DNA from: Oscillospiraceae bacterium
Lineage (GTDB): Bacteria > Bacillota > Clostridia > Oscillospirales > Oscillospiraceae
Reading direction: 5' to 3'
DNA length: 43,784 bases
Assembly (NCBI GenBank): GCA_016295615.1
Contig: JAEDKW010000002.1
Coordinates: 1-43,784, forward strand
The notes under the pieces were generated by a model. The model was not told the origin of the DNA. It was given only the letters and a program-made list of their open reading frames with translations, and ran no database searches. The stretch's first letter is position 1; each line of letters starts with the position of its first letter. This document shows positions 15,932 to 24,331 of this stretch, piece by piece. A program made the translations under genes and the position numbers.

Positions 15932-15959
15932 ATCATAACATGTTTTTTCACCTTGTCAA
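15932..15959 (-). promoter_or_regulatory. Promoter of the met leader
   Basis: Minus strand perfect TTGACA (15954-15959), 16-nt spacer, TATGAT (15932-15937) preceded by TGT. Predicted start near 15925, about 45 nt before the leader ORF. Confidence 0.75.
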
Positions 15960-16007
15960 CACTTTTTCGGATTTTTTTGCCCGGATTTATTAAAACTTGT
16001 TCAGAAA

Positions 16008-16042
16008 GGTAAAAGAAGCCCTCCCGAAGAAGAGCTTCTTTT
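16008..16042 (-). terminator. Intrinsic terminator after tyrS
   Basis: AAAAGAAGC / GCTTCTTTT (16011-16019 with 16034-16042), 9 nt after the tyrS stop. The T run is short (TTTTACC), so efficiency may be moderate. Confidence 0.75.
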
Positions 16043-16051
16043 GTTGAACTT

Positions 16052-17275
16052 TTACGCCCTGACCTTGTGGAAAACCTTCTTACCCTTGCGGACGATGACG
16101 CCGTCGCCGGCAAACAGCTCACGGGCAAAGGCTGCGTCAATCGAGTCCACCTTTTCGTCGTTCACCGCAACGCCGCCCTGCTGAACGAGGCGGCGCGCCT
16201 CGCCTCGGGACGGGCAAAGCCCGGCTGCCACGAGCAGGCTGAGAATATTGATGCTGCCGTTTTCAAAGTCGGCATCGGTCAGTTCCGTGGTCGGCATATC
16301 GGCGCTGTCGCCTGCTCCCCCGAAAAGCGCCCTGGCAGCGGTCTCGGCCTTGTTGGCTTCCTCCTCGCCGTGGACGAGCTTCGTCAGCTCGTAGGCAAGG
16401 ATCTCCTTGGCCTTATTGAGCTGACTGCCCTCCCACTTGTCCATTTCGTCGATCTGCTCGAGCGGCAGGAAGGTCAGCATACGGATGCACTTGAGCACGT
16501 CCGCGTCGCCGACATTGCGCCAGTACTGGTAGAACTCATACGGCGTGGTCTTGTTGGGATCCAGCCACACGGCGCCCTTGGCGGTCTTGCCCATCTTCTT
16601 GCCCTCGCTGTTCATCAAAAGCGTGATGGTCATGGCGTGGGCGTCCTTGCCGAGCTTGCGGCGAATCAGCTCCGTACCGCCGAGCATGTTGCTCCACTGG
16701 TCATCGCCGCCGAACTGCATGTTGCAGCCGTAGTGCTGGAACAGATAATAGAAGTCGTAGGACTGCATGATCATGTAGTTGAACTCAAGGAAGCTCAAAC
16801 CCTTCTCCATGCGCTGCTTATAGCATTCCGCGCGCAGCATGTTGTTTACGGAGAAGCAGGCGCCGACCTCGCGCAGTACATCGACATAGTTGAGCTTCAA
16901 GAGCCAGTCGGCGTTATTGACCATAATGGCCTTGCCCTCGCCGAAGTCGATGAAGCGCTCCATCTGCTTTTTGAAGCAGTCACAGTTGTGCCGGATCGTC
17001 TCAGCGGTCATCATCTGACGCATATCACTGCGGCCGCTCGGGTCGCCGATCATGCCGGTGCCGCCGCCGACGAGGACGACGGGACGGTTCCCCGCCATCT
17101 GAAGGCGCTTCATCAGGCACAGTGCCATAAAGTGACCGACATGCAGAGAGTCTGCCGTGGGGTCAAAGCCGATGTAGAAGGTCGCCTTGCCGTTGTTGAC
17201 CATCTCGCGGATCTCGGGTTCGTTGGTCACCTGTGCGATCAGACCGCGCGCTTGCAGTTCTTCATAAATTCCCAT
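16052..17275 (-). CDS. tyrS: Tyrosyl-tRNA synthetase
   Basis: This class I synthetase of 407 aa charges tRNA-Tyr. It has the HIGH-type motif in GFDPTADSLHVGHFMAL (about 39-55), the catalytic region ADWLLKLNYVD, FNYMIMQSYDF with tyrosine-binding residues, the KMSKS-type GKKMGKTAKG (about 233-242) and a C-terminal S4 RNA-binding domain (AAGLCPSRGEARRLV to end). The ATG at 17275 is preceded by AAAGGAG. It is a single-gene unit under a T-box leader. Confidence 0.97.
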   Translation of the reverse strand: MGIYEELQARGLIAQVTNEPEIREMVNNGKATFYIGFDPTADSLHVGHFMALCLMKRLQMAGNRPVVLVGGGTGMIGDPSGRSDMRQMMTAETIRHNCDCFKKQMERFIDFGEGKAIMVNNADWLLKLNYVDVLREVGACFSVNNMLRAECYKQRMEKGLSFLEFNYMIMQSYDFYYLFQHYGCNMQFGGDDQWSNMLGGTELIRRKLGKDAHAMTITLLMNSEGKKMGKTAKGAVWLDPNKTTPYEFYQYWRNVGDADVLKCIRMLTFLPLEQIDEMDKWEGSQLNKAKEILAYELTKLVHGEEEANKAETAARALFGGAGDSADMPTTELTDADFENGSINILSLLVAAGLCPSRGEARRLVQQGGVAVNDEKVDSIDAAFARELFAGDGVIVRKGKKVFHKVRA

Positions 17276-17311
17276 CTTATGTTTTCTCCTTTGTCATTTT
17301 TGCCGGAACAG

Positions 17312-17584
17312 AAAAAAGCCCTCTGTCCCGTTCCGGACAGAGGGCGAAAAAACTTCGCGGTACCACCTCTGGTTCGCCGCTTCCTCACAGAAGCGACCTC
17401 ACGGAGTGCCGTCACACTCCCACGCAATAACGGGCGCACCCGGAGCACGCCTACTCAGTCGCATCGACCGTTCAGCCTGCCGGCTCGGCGGTGTATTTCT
17501 TCGGCTGCCCTCTCCTCTTTGCACCGTCCAGAGGCTCTCTTGACAGGGCGTTTCCGCTTACTTCTCCGCTTCAACGCTGTAACT
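17312..17584 (-). ncRNA. Tyrosine T-box leader of tyrS
   Basis: The leader holds the T-box sequence AGGTGGTACCGCG (17356-17368). Its UGGU matches an ACCA tRNA end, fitting a tRNA-Tyr with A73. A terminator follows: GCCCTCTGTCC / GGACAGAGGGC with six T (17312-17345). A TAC tyrosine codon (17493-17495) sits in the expected specifier position, preceded by GAAGAAA. Uncharged tRNA-Tyr would stabilise the antiterminator and switch tyrS on. Stem I details were not folded. Confidence 0.93.
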
Positions 17585-17590
17585 TCGCTC

Positions 17591-17619
17591 ATTGTAGCGA
17601 ATGTTCGTCAACTTGTCAA
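17591..17619 (-). promoter_or_regulatory. Sigma-A promoter of tyrS
   Basis: Minus strand TTGACA (17614-17619), 17-nt spacer, TACAAT (17591-17596), starting the T-box transcript near 17584. It begins only about 10 nt after the M28 gene stop. Confidence 0.85.
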
Positions 17620-17628
17620 GTCCTCCGC

Positions 17629-18576
17629 TCAGCCGCAGCGCATAACAAGCTTTGCAAGACCTTCGCTGAGAATGCGCAGATTCACTTCGTCGATCGCGCC
17701 GCCGTCGCTGTGCGGCGTGATGCAGCGTCCGAAGCCGGAAACCTTCTTCACCGCGCACACGGCGGTGCTGTAGCGGAACTTGCGGTTATCAGACGGATAG
17801 TAGACCAGTCCGTCGGTCTTGAGAAGGACGCTCTTCCCCTCCGGCATCTCAACTTCCGCAAAGCTCTCGTTGATCAGATCCAGCAGCTCGCCGTTCCAGC
17901 GGCTGTACTTGCTCGGCAGGAGCAGCAGCTCATCGCCCTGTCCCACGCAGTCAAGATTGATCACATTCTTCTCGCGCGTGACCGGGTACTTACGGCGGAA
18001 TCCCCGCGCCCCCTGCATGCCCTGCGCGCCGCAGTCAAAAAACACGAAGCAGACGTTTCCGCGGTAGCGCGGCGTGATGTTTTTTGCCGTCTCCAGCAGT
18101 GCCGCAACGCCGGAACCGTTGTCGTTTGCGTTGCGCATCTCATCGGGACCGAATTTCGGATAGCAGAGCATTGCCAGCAGGAAAATGAGAAACAGCGGCA
18201 GCGTCATGAACGGCTCGTTCAAGGCAAAGGTGATGCCGAACGAGAGCAGAAAGCTCACAAGCAGCATCAGCACCGGCGTCAGCGCCTGATAGAGCGTAAA
18301 AGTCACGGGTCTTGTCGGCGCAATGAGCGGCGGAAACAGCTCCTTCACGCCGGTATCGTAATGCGCCGTTAAAATAAGCTTTGCCTGTTCCGGATCCCCG
18401 ACGACCACATTCGTCGCGCTGCCGCGCGTCTGCAGCGCGGATTCGCTCGACTGCAGCGAAACCGAATAGCCCATTTCACGCAGCTCCCACACAAGCCATG
18501 TGCGGAACATCTCTTTTTCCTTTGCCTTGCGCCGCGCGGGAAAATCGCGGGCAATGCGTTCAGCATACTGATTCAT
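17629..18576 (-). CDS. Membrane-inserted M28 peptidase homologue, probably inactive
   Basis: The 315-aa protein shows the M28 zinc aminopeptidase framework: AHYDT (H72, D74), NDNGSGVAALLE (D152), FVFFDCGAQG (178-187), NLDCVG (D209) and TPHSDGG (H289). Two oddities are visible. First, about 75 residues with two strongly hydrophobic helices (about 95-116 and 124-140) lie between the HxD and NDNGSG motifs, which are normally close together. Second, the Glu-Glu pair after FFD, the general base plus a zinc ligand in active M28 enzymes, is replaced by Gly-Ala (183-184). It may therefore be a pseudoenzyme or bind one metal. It starts 55 nt after recN, ATG with AGAGAGGG upstream, and has no clear terminator before the tyrS promoter. 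Confidence 0.75.
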   Translation of the reverse strand: MNQYAERIARDFPARRKAKEKEMFRTWLVWELREMGYSVSLQSSESALQTRGSATNVVVGDPEQAKLILTAHYDTGVKELFPPLIAPTRPVTFTLYQALTPVLMLLVSFLLSFGITFALNEPFMTLPLFLIFLLAMLCYPKFGPDEMRNANDNGSGVAALLETAKNITPRYRGNVCFVFFDCGAQGMQGARGFRRKYPVTREKNVINLDCVGQGDELLLLPSKYSRWNGELLDLINESFAEVEMPEGKSVLLKTDGLVYYPSDNRKFRYSTAVCAVKKVSGFGRCITPHSDGGAIDEVNLRILSEGLAKLVMRCG

Positions 18577-18631
18577 TCCATAACCCTCTCTTTACAAGCG
18601 CCCTGCCTTTGCAAAAGCCGCCTGTGCAAAC

Positions 18632-20314
18632 TTACAGCGCCGACTTAAACGCTTCCGCCGCCGCGAGCAGCTCCCCGGCACTTTTGAGCATCGCGTCGCT
18701 CTGCAGCTCACCGCCGGTCAGGCGGGCAAGCTCACGCCGGCGCGCAGCACGGTCAAGCTGCGTAACGGTCGTAAGCGTTCTGCCGTTCGCCTCGCCCTTT
18801 GCAACGCCCAGATGCGCGTCCGCCATCGCCGCAAGCTGCGGTAAATGCGTTACACACAGGACCTGCTTTTGCCGCGAAACCTTTGCAAGCTTTTCCGCCA
18901 CACGCTGCGCCGCCCTGCCGGAAACACCCGTGTCGACCTCGTCAAACACCAGCGTCTGCACGCTGTCAAGCTCGGCAAGCACATTTTTGAGCGCCAGCAT
19001 GATGCGCGCCAGCTCGCCGCCGGAGGCGATCTTATGGATGGGCTTGAGTTCCTCGCCCACGTTTGCGGACATCAGAAAACGCACGGCGTCCATGCCGTCC
19101 TCCGCCGGCTCCGTCTCCTCAAAGGCGATGGCAAAGCGGACCTTCTCCATATCCAGCTCCCGCAGCTCCCGTAAAATGCGCGCCTCCAGCTCCTTTGCCG
19201 CGGTCCTGCGCGCGTCGGACAGCTCCCGTGCCGCACGGTATACTTCCTTCTTCTGCCCGGCAAGCGTCTTTTCCAGCTGCGCAATGCGGTCGTCGGCATA
19301 CTCGATGCCCTCCAGCTCCTCTTTCGAGCGTTCCAGAAAGCCGAGCATCTCCTCGACCGTTGCGCCGTACTTCTTTTTCAGCCGGTACAGCTGATCGCAC
19401 CGGCTCTCCACCGCGTCCAGCTCCTGCGGTGAAAAGTCAAATTCATCCTTTTTGTCCCGCACGATGGCGGCAAGGTCATACGCTTCACAGCGCAGCTCTT
19501 CCAATCGGTCAGACAGTCCGACAAATTCTTCGCTCAGACTCCGCAAGCCGCGCAGCGCACCCGCCGCCCGCTCAATGGCGCAGACGGCGCCGAGCGCTTC
19601 GTCATCGCCGTTTAGGCACGCATCCGCCTCTGCGACGGCTGCAATGAATTTCTCGCCGTTTCGCAGAATATTGCGCCGGACGGTAAGCGCTTCCTCCTCG
19701 CCCTGCTGCAGCTCCGCGCGCTCCAGCTCTTCGATCTGGCGGCGCAGCGTATCGACACGGCGCGCTTTCTCCGCTTCGTCCATTGCAAGAGACGAGATCC
19801 TCCTCTGCGTCTCCCGCATGGCGGCGAACAGGACTCCGTAGCGCTCCCGCTGTCCGTCCAGCCGTCCAAAGCGGTCAAGGTAGGCAAGGTGCTGCTGCTC
19901 ATCAAGAAGCTGCGTGCTGTCATGCTGACCGTGGATATTGAGCAGACTGTTTCCGATCTCGCGCAAAAGCGCCACGGTGATCGGCCGTCCGTTCGCGCGG
20001 CAGACGTTTCTGCCGTCCGGGTACAGTTCGCGCTGCAGCAGCAGCGTGCCGTCCTCTTCCGGTGCAATGCCGCAGCCGGCAAGGACCGGAAGCTGTGCGC
20101 ATACCTCATCAAACACGGCGCTGACAAAGGCTTTTTCCGCACCGGTGCGGATCAGGTCACGGGACGTGCGCTGCCCGAGCACCGCGCCAAGCGCGTCGAT
20201 CACGATGGATTTGCCGGCGCCGGTCTCGCCGGTGAGCGCATTGAAGCCGCGCTCGAACGTAATGTCCGCGCGCTCAATGATGGCGATATTCTCAATATGA
20301 AGCAGCTGCAGCAT
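18632..20314 (-). CDS. recN: DNA repair protein RecN
   Basis: RecN is an SMC-like ATPase acting early at double-strand breaks. The 560-aa protein has Walker A TGETGAGKSIVID (about 28-40), a central coiled-coil (about 150-360) rich in Glu/Arg/Leu, an ABC signature segment IASGGELARIMLALKN, Walker B TLVFDEVDTGVSGRAA and a D-loop/H-loop VLCVTHLPQLAA. Start ATG with AAGGAG upstream. It follows argR by 12 nt, an order (argR-recN) conserved across Firmicutes. In Bacillus spoIVB and spo0A come next; here an M28 homologue does. Confidence 0.96.
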   Translation of the reverse strand: MLQLLHIENIAIIERADITFERGFNALTGETGAGKSIVIDALGAVLGQRTSRDLIRTGAEKAFVSAVFDEVCAQLPVLAGCGIAPEEDGTLLLQRELYPDGRNVCRANGRPITVALLREIGNSLLNIHGQHDSTQLLDEQQHLAYLDRFGRLDGQRERYGVLFAAMRETQRRISSLAMDEAEKARRVDTLRRQIEELERAELQQGEEEALTVRRNILRNGEKFIAAVAEADACLNGDDEALGAVCAIERAAGALRGLRSLSEEFVGLSDRLEELRCEAYDLAAIVRDKKDEFDFSPQELDAVESRCDQLYRLKKKYGATVEEMLGFLERSKEELEGIEYADDRIAQLEKTLAGQKKEVYRAARELSDARRTAAKELEARILRELRELDMEKVRFAIAFEETEPAEDGMDAVRFLMSANVGEELKPIHKIASGGELARIMLALKNVLAELDSVQTLVFDEVDTGVSGRAAQRVAEKLAKVSRQKQVLCVTHLPQLAAMADAHLGVAKGEANGRTLTTVTQLDRAARRRELARLTGGELQSDAMLKSAGELLAAAEAFKSAL

Positions 20315-20326
20315 TTTGCGCGCTCC

Positions 20327-20779
20327 TTACTTGCGCATCGTGCTGATCTCGCGGCAAAGCTCCTTGGCGGATTCGTTGCTGCGCATAATGATCATCACGG
20401 TGTCGTCGCCGGCCAGCGTGCCGACCTTGGAGGGCATGTCCATTCCGTCAAACGCGGAAGCAGCCGCGTTTGCAAGACCGGGCAGCGTCTTAAGTACCAC
20501 GATGCTCTGGGCATAGTCGACGTCCACGATGCTCTCGCGCAGAATGATCTGAAGCCGGTCGGCAAAGTTGAGCTTCGTTTTCTGCGCGGACACGGCGTAG
20601 CGGTATCTGCCGCCGCCGTACGGCTCCTTGACAAGATGGAGCTGCTTGATGTCGCGGGAAATGGTCGCCTGCGTGCTGGGGATCCCCTTTTCCTGCAGCC
20701 GGTTGATCAGCTGCTCCTGCGTTTCGATCGATTCCTCCGCGATGATCGCGAGGATCTGTTCCTGACGATCATTTTTCAT
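20327..20779 (-). CDS. argR: Arginine repressor ArgR/AhrC
   Basis: The 150-aa regulator has an N-terminal winged helix (RQEQILAIIAEESIETQEQL, recognition STQATISRDIKQLHL) and a C-terminal arginine-binding hexamerisation domain with the GTLAGDDTVMIIMRS motif. Of two adjacent ATGs, the one at 20779 is 8 nt from GGGAGG and is preferred; the ATG at 20785 is too close. The start overlaps the end of nadK by 11 nt. Confidence 0.95.
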   Translation of the reverse strand: MKNDRQEQILAIIAEESIETQEQLINRLQEKGIPSTQATISRDIKQLHLVKEPYGGGRYRYAVSAQKTKLNFADRLQIILRESIVDVDYAQSIVVLKTLPGLANAAASAFDGMDMPSKVGTLAGDDTVMIIMRSNESAKELCREISTMRK

Positions 20780-21650
20780 CGTCATTACCTCCCATCAACA
20801 TTTTCTTCTGTAATATTTCGCAAAAGCTTCTCTTGGAAAGTCTGACAAGCTTGGTGTCATATTTCGATCTTCGAACCTCCACCGCGTCTCCGTTGCGCAG
20901 CGAAAACGCCCGCCCGCCGTCCACCGACAGCAGCACCGGCTTATAGCCGGTTTTTTCCGTCTGCACGGTGATGATGCGCTCCGGTGAGAGCACATAGGAA
21001 TTGGCGTGAATGCTGTGCGCGCAGATGGGACTGATGACATAGTTGCGCGCAGTCGGCTCGACCACGGGACCGCCGGCGGAGAGCGAGTACGCCGTGGAGC
21101 CGGTCGGCGTCGCCACGATCACGCCGTCGCCGGCGATATTGACGAGCTTTCCTTCCTCCGTAAAGATATCCAGCCTGATCACACGCGAGACGTTGCCGCG
21201 CGCGATCAGCGCTTCGTTGAGAGCGAGGTTGGAGTAGATCACGCGGCCGTCGCGCAGCACGCTCACATCGAGCATCATACGGCTTTCTATCTCGTACTTT
21301 CCCTCGCACAGATCCCTGAGCCGGGAAAGCTCCCTGCTCTCCAGCTCCGCCATGAAGCCGAGAGAACCGAGGTTGATGCCCAGCACCGGAACATCCTTGT
21401 GCGCGGCAGTCTTGGAAAGATGGAGGATCGTGCCGTCGCCGCCGAAAGTGATCATCATGTCCGCGCCGCGCAGCTCCTGCTGCAAGGGCTTGATTTCAAG
21501 ACCGTAGCCCTCCGGCTTATCGTCATTTCGAAACGGCACGCACACAACATTCGGGCAGCCGACCTCATCGAGCACACGCTTTGCCTCCTTCGCCACCTGA
21601 AACTCAGTGTCGCGATAGGGGTTTGGGCAGAGAATCACTTTTTTGAGCAT
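20769..21650 (-). CDS. nadK: NAD kinase
   Basis: NadK phosphorylates NAD to NADP. The 293-aa protein has the FGGDGTILHLSK motif (about 68-79), the NLALNEALIARG loop contributing NAD-binding residues, the conserved GDGVIVATPTGSTAYSLSAGGP (given here as GDGVIVATPTGSTAYSL) and SPICAHSI. The ATG at 21650 has GAGGTGA 5 nt upstream; the in-frame ATG at 21671 lies before that site and overlaps tlyA. It lies between tlyA and argR, an arrangement typical of clostridia. Confidence 0.95.
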   Translation of the reverse strand: MLKKVILCPNPYRDTEFQVAKEAKRVLDEVGCPNVVCVPFRNDDKPEGYGLEIKPLQQELRGADMMITFGGDGTILHLSKTAAHKDVPVLGINLGSLGFMAELESRELSRLRDLCEGKYEIESRMMLDVSVLRDGRVIYSNLALNEALIARGNVSRVIRLDIFTEEGKLVNIAGDGVIVATPTGSTAYSLSAGGPVVEPTARNYVISPICAHSIHANSYVLSPERIITVQTEKTGYKPVLLSVDGGRAFSLRNGDAVEVRRSKYDTKLVRLSKRSFCEILQKKMLMGGNDDEK

Positions 21651-21667
21651 TCGTTTCACCTCAACTC

Positions 21668-22471
21668 TCATTCACCAAGGTCGGTATGGGAAGCCGCCAC
21701 CAGCGCCTTGAGGTCAAATTCCTTTTCGACCCATTCTCCGCTTTCCAGATACCCAAGATATTCGATGTTTCCCTCGGGTCCGCGGATGGGAGAATAGGTA
21801 ATATCAAGCACTGTAAAGCCACTTTCCTTTGCATTCTGCAAAAACTGCTCCAGCACCTCGAGGTGGACGGCGGGATCGCGGACGACGCCCTTTTTCCCCA
21901 CCTTTTCCCGTCCCGCTTCAAACTGCGGCTTGATGAGGCAGGCAACGTGCCCGCCTGCTTTTAAAAGGTCGTGCACCGCAGGCAAAATGAGTCTTAATGA
22001 GATAAAGGACACGTCGACGCTGGCAAAGTCCAGCTCATCGGGGATCTGCTCACGGTCAAGATAGCGCGCGTTCGTGCGCTCCATGCACACCACCCGCGCG
22101 TCGTTACGCAGCTTCCAGTCAAGCTGACCGTAGCCCACATCCACCGCATAGACCTTTGCTGCGCCGTTTTGGAGCATACAGTCGGTAAAGCCGCCGGTGG
22201 ACGCGCCGATATCCGCGCAGAGGGCTCCGTCCAGGCTGAGGCGAAAGGCGCTTATTGCCTTTTCCAGCTTGAGTCCGCCGCGGCTGACGTAGCGCAGCGC
22301 GCTGCCGCGCACCTCGAGACGCGCGTCGTCGGGGACGGCGGTGCCCGCCTTATCGACCTTCCGTCCGTCGACATAGACAAGACCGCTCATGATCGTTGCC
22401 TGTGCCTTCTGCCGCGTTTCCTGCAGTCCGCGCTCCACCAGAAGCACATCCAGTCTTGTTTTGCCGCTCAT
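21668..22471 (-). CDS. tlyA: TlyA-family rRNA 2'-O-methyltransferase
   Basis: The 267-aa protein has an N-terminal S4 RNA-binding domain (RLDVLLVERGLQETRQKA to about 65) and a FtsJ-like SAM methyltransferase domain with motif I DIGASTGGFTDCMLQNGA (about 86-103), DVGYGQLDWKLR and the catalytic-lysine region LIKPQFE. TlyA homologues 2'-O-methylate ribosomal RNA; many genomes label them hemolysin-like or YqxC. ATG overlaps the dxs stop by 4 nt (ATGA). Confidence 0.93.
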   Translation of the reverse strand: MSGKTRLDVLLVERGLQETRQKAQATIMSGLVYVDGRKVDKAGTAVPDDARLEVRGSALRYVSRGGLKLEKAISAFRLSLDGALCADIGASTGGFTDCMLQNGAAKVYAVDVGYGQLDWKLRNDARVVCMERTNARYLDREQIPDELDFASVDVSFISLRLILPAVHDLLKAGGHVACLIKPQFEAGREKVGKKGVVRDPAVHLEVLEQFLQNAKESGFTVLDITYSPIRGPEGNIEYLGYLESGEWVEKEFDLKALVAASHTDLGE

Positions 22472-24315
22472 CGGATCACCTCCGCCGCCTTTTTCGCAAG
22501 AGACTGCGCATCAAGCCCGAATTCCTTCTGAAGCTCGCTCACGGCGCCCTGCACCGGGAACGCCTTGTTGAGGTTGCACAGCACCGTTTTTTCCGGTGCG
22601 ATCCGGTTTTCCGCGAGGATCGCCGCGACACGCTGCCCGACGCAGCCGACGCTCGTGGCCTCCTCTGCGACCAGAAGCGCGCGGCACTTGCCCACCACGT
22701 TTCGCATATCCCGGTCGTAAAACGGGGAGATGCAGTTGAACTTCAGCACGCGCGCGGAAATTCCCTGCTGCGCCAGAAGCTCGGCAGCTTCCAGGATATT
22801 GTTGACCATCATGCCGTAGGCGCACAGCGTGATATCGCTGCCGCTGCGCAGCTCGACAATGTTGTCTTCCCCGCTGTTGCCGCGGTACGCCCCCTCGCCG
22901 CCGCGGGGATATCGGATGGCAACGGGACCGTCGATCTCAAACACCGCTCTGCGCAGCATGGCTTTCAGCTCCGCATAGTTGGACGGGCAAAGCACCGTCA
23001 TATTCGGAATATCGGAGAGGAACGTCGCATCGAAGATGCCGTGATGCGTCTCCCCGTCCGCTCCGACCATGCCTGCGCGGTCGACCGCGAGCACGACATG
23101 CAGGTTGGACAGCGCAATGTCGTGGATGAGCTGGTCGTAAGCGCGCTGCAAAAACGAAGAATACACCGCAAAGACGGGGATCAGCCCCTGCTTTGCCATG
23201 CCTGCTGCCATTGCCGCCGCGTGACTTTCCGCAATACCGACGTCGAAAAACCGTTCGGGATGCTGCGCGGCAAAGCCGCCAAGTCCCGTCCCGTCCGCCA
23301 TCGCCGCCGTGATGGCGCACACGCGCCCGTCCTCCGATGCAAGCGCACAGAGCGCTTCGCCGAAAACCGCGGAAAAATCCTGTTTTTTCTGCCGCACGAC
23401 GCCGCGGTCCAAATCAAACGCCTCGACGCCGTGATAGAGGTTCGGCTCGCGTTCGGCAGGACCGTAGCCCTTTCCCTTGACGGTATTGACATGCACAAGC
23501 ACCGGGCAGTTCAGCTCTTTCGCCCACCGCAGCGTGTTTTCCAGCTTCTCCACATCATGACCGTCCACCGGTCCCAAATAGGTAAAGCCCATGTCCTCAA
23601 ACATGGTGGCATTCGGTAAAATCGCCTTTTTCAGATTCTTTTTCAGCCTGTGGTTAAAGCTGTAGAGCGCGCGACCCACCGCCGTGCGCTCCAGCACGCT
23701 GCGGTAGTTCTTTTTAAATTTGTAGTATTCCGGCTTCGTGCGCAGCTGACTCAGATGCGTGGACATCGCGCCGACGTTGCGGCTGATGGACATGCCGTTG
23801 TCGTTGAGAATGACGATCATCGGTTCCCCGGACGCGCCCGCGTTATTCAGTCCCTCGTAGGCAAGACCGCCGGAAAGCGCGCCGTCGCCGATGAGCGCGA
23901 GAACGGAATAATCCTCGTGCAGCAGCGTTCTCGCCTTCGCCATACCGAGCGCCACGGAGACGGAGTTGGAGGCATGTCCGGCAACAAACGCGTCATGCAC
24001 GCTCTCGTGCGGCTTGGGAAAGCCCGAAATGCCGCCGTGCCGGCGGAGCGTGGAAAACCGGTCCTTTCTTCCCGTCAGGATCTTATGCACATAACACTGA
24101 TGCCCGACGTCAAAAACAAGGCGATCCCGCTGCGTGTCAAACACGCGATGGATCGCCACCGTCAGCTCCACAGCGCCCAGATTGGACGCAAGGTGCCCTC
24201 CGGTGCGCGAAACATGCTCCATGAGAAACTGCCGCAGCTCGCCGCACAGCTCTTCTGCTTCCTGCGCGCTGAGCGCCTTGACGTCATTCGGGTTTTGTAT
24301 CTTTTCCAGTATCAA
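22468..24315 (-). CDS. dxs: 1-deoxy-D-xylulose-5-phosphate synthase
   Basis: Dxs is the thiamine-diphosphate enzyme that starts the MEP isoprenoid pathway. The 615-aa protein has FDVGHQCYVHKILTG (about 66-80), the TPP motif GDGALSGGLAYEGLNNAG (about 142-159), a pyrimidine domain with AITAAMADGTGL and SSFLQRAYDQLIHD, and the C-terminal transketolase domain. The start is a TTG (MILEKIQNPND) with a GAGGG site; no better ATG is in frame. It overlaps tlyA and follows oapA by 16 nt. Its product feeds the same pathway as ispA on the other side of the OLE RNA. Confidence 0.96.
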   Translation of the reverse strand: MILEKIQNPNDVKALSAQEAEELCGELRQFLMEHVSRTGGHLASNLGAVELTVAIHRVFDTQRDRLVFDVGHQCYVHKILTGRKDRFSTLRRHGGISGFPKPHESVHDAFVAGHASNSVSVALGMAKARTLLHEDYSVLALIGDGALSGGLAYEGLNNAGASGEPMIVILNDNGMSISRNVGAMSTHLSQLRTKPEYYKFKKNYRSVLERTAVGRALYSFNHRLKKNLKKAILPNATMFEDMGFTYLGPVDGHDVEKLENTLRWAKELNCPVLVHVNTVKGKGYGPAEREPNLYHGVEAFDLDRGVVRQKKQDFSAVFGEALCALASEDGRVCAITAAMADGTGLGGFAAQHPERFFDVGIAESHAAAMAAGMAKQGLIPVFAVYSSFLQRAYDQLIHDIALSNLHVVLAVDRAGMVGADGETHHGIFDATFLSDIPNMTVLCPSNYAELKAMLRRAVFEIDGPVAIRYPRGGEGAYRGNSGEDNIVELRSGSDITLCAYGMMVNNILEAAELLAQQGISARVLKFNCISPFYDRDMRNVVGKCRALLVAEEATSVGCVGQRVAAILAENRIAPEKTVLCNLNKAFPVQGAVSELQKEFGLDAQSLAKKAAEVIR

Positions 24316-24331
24316 TTTGCCTGCCCTCTTT

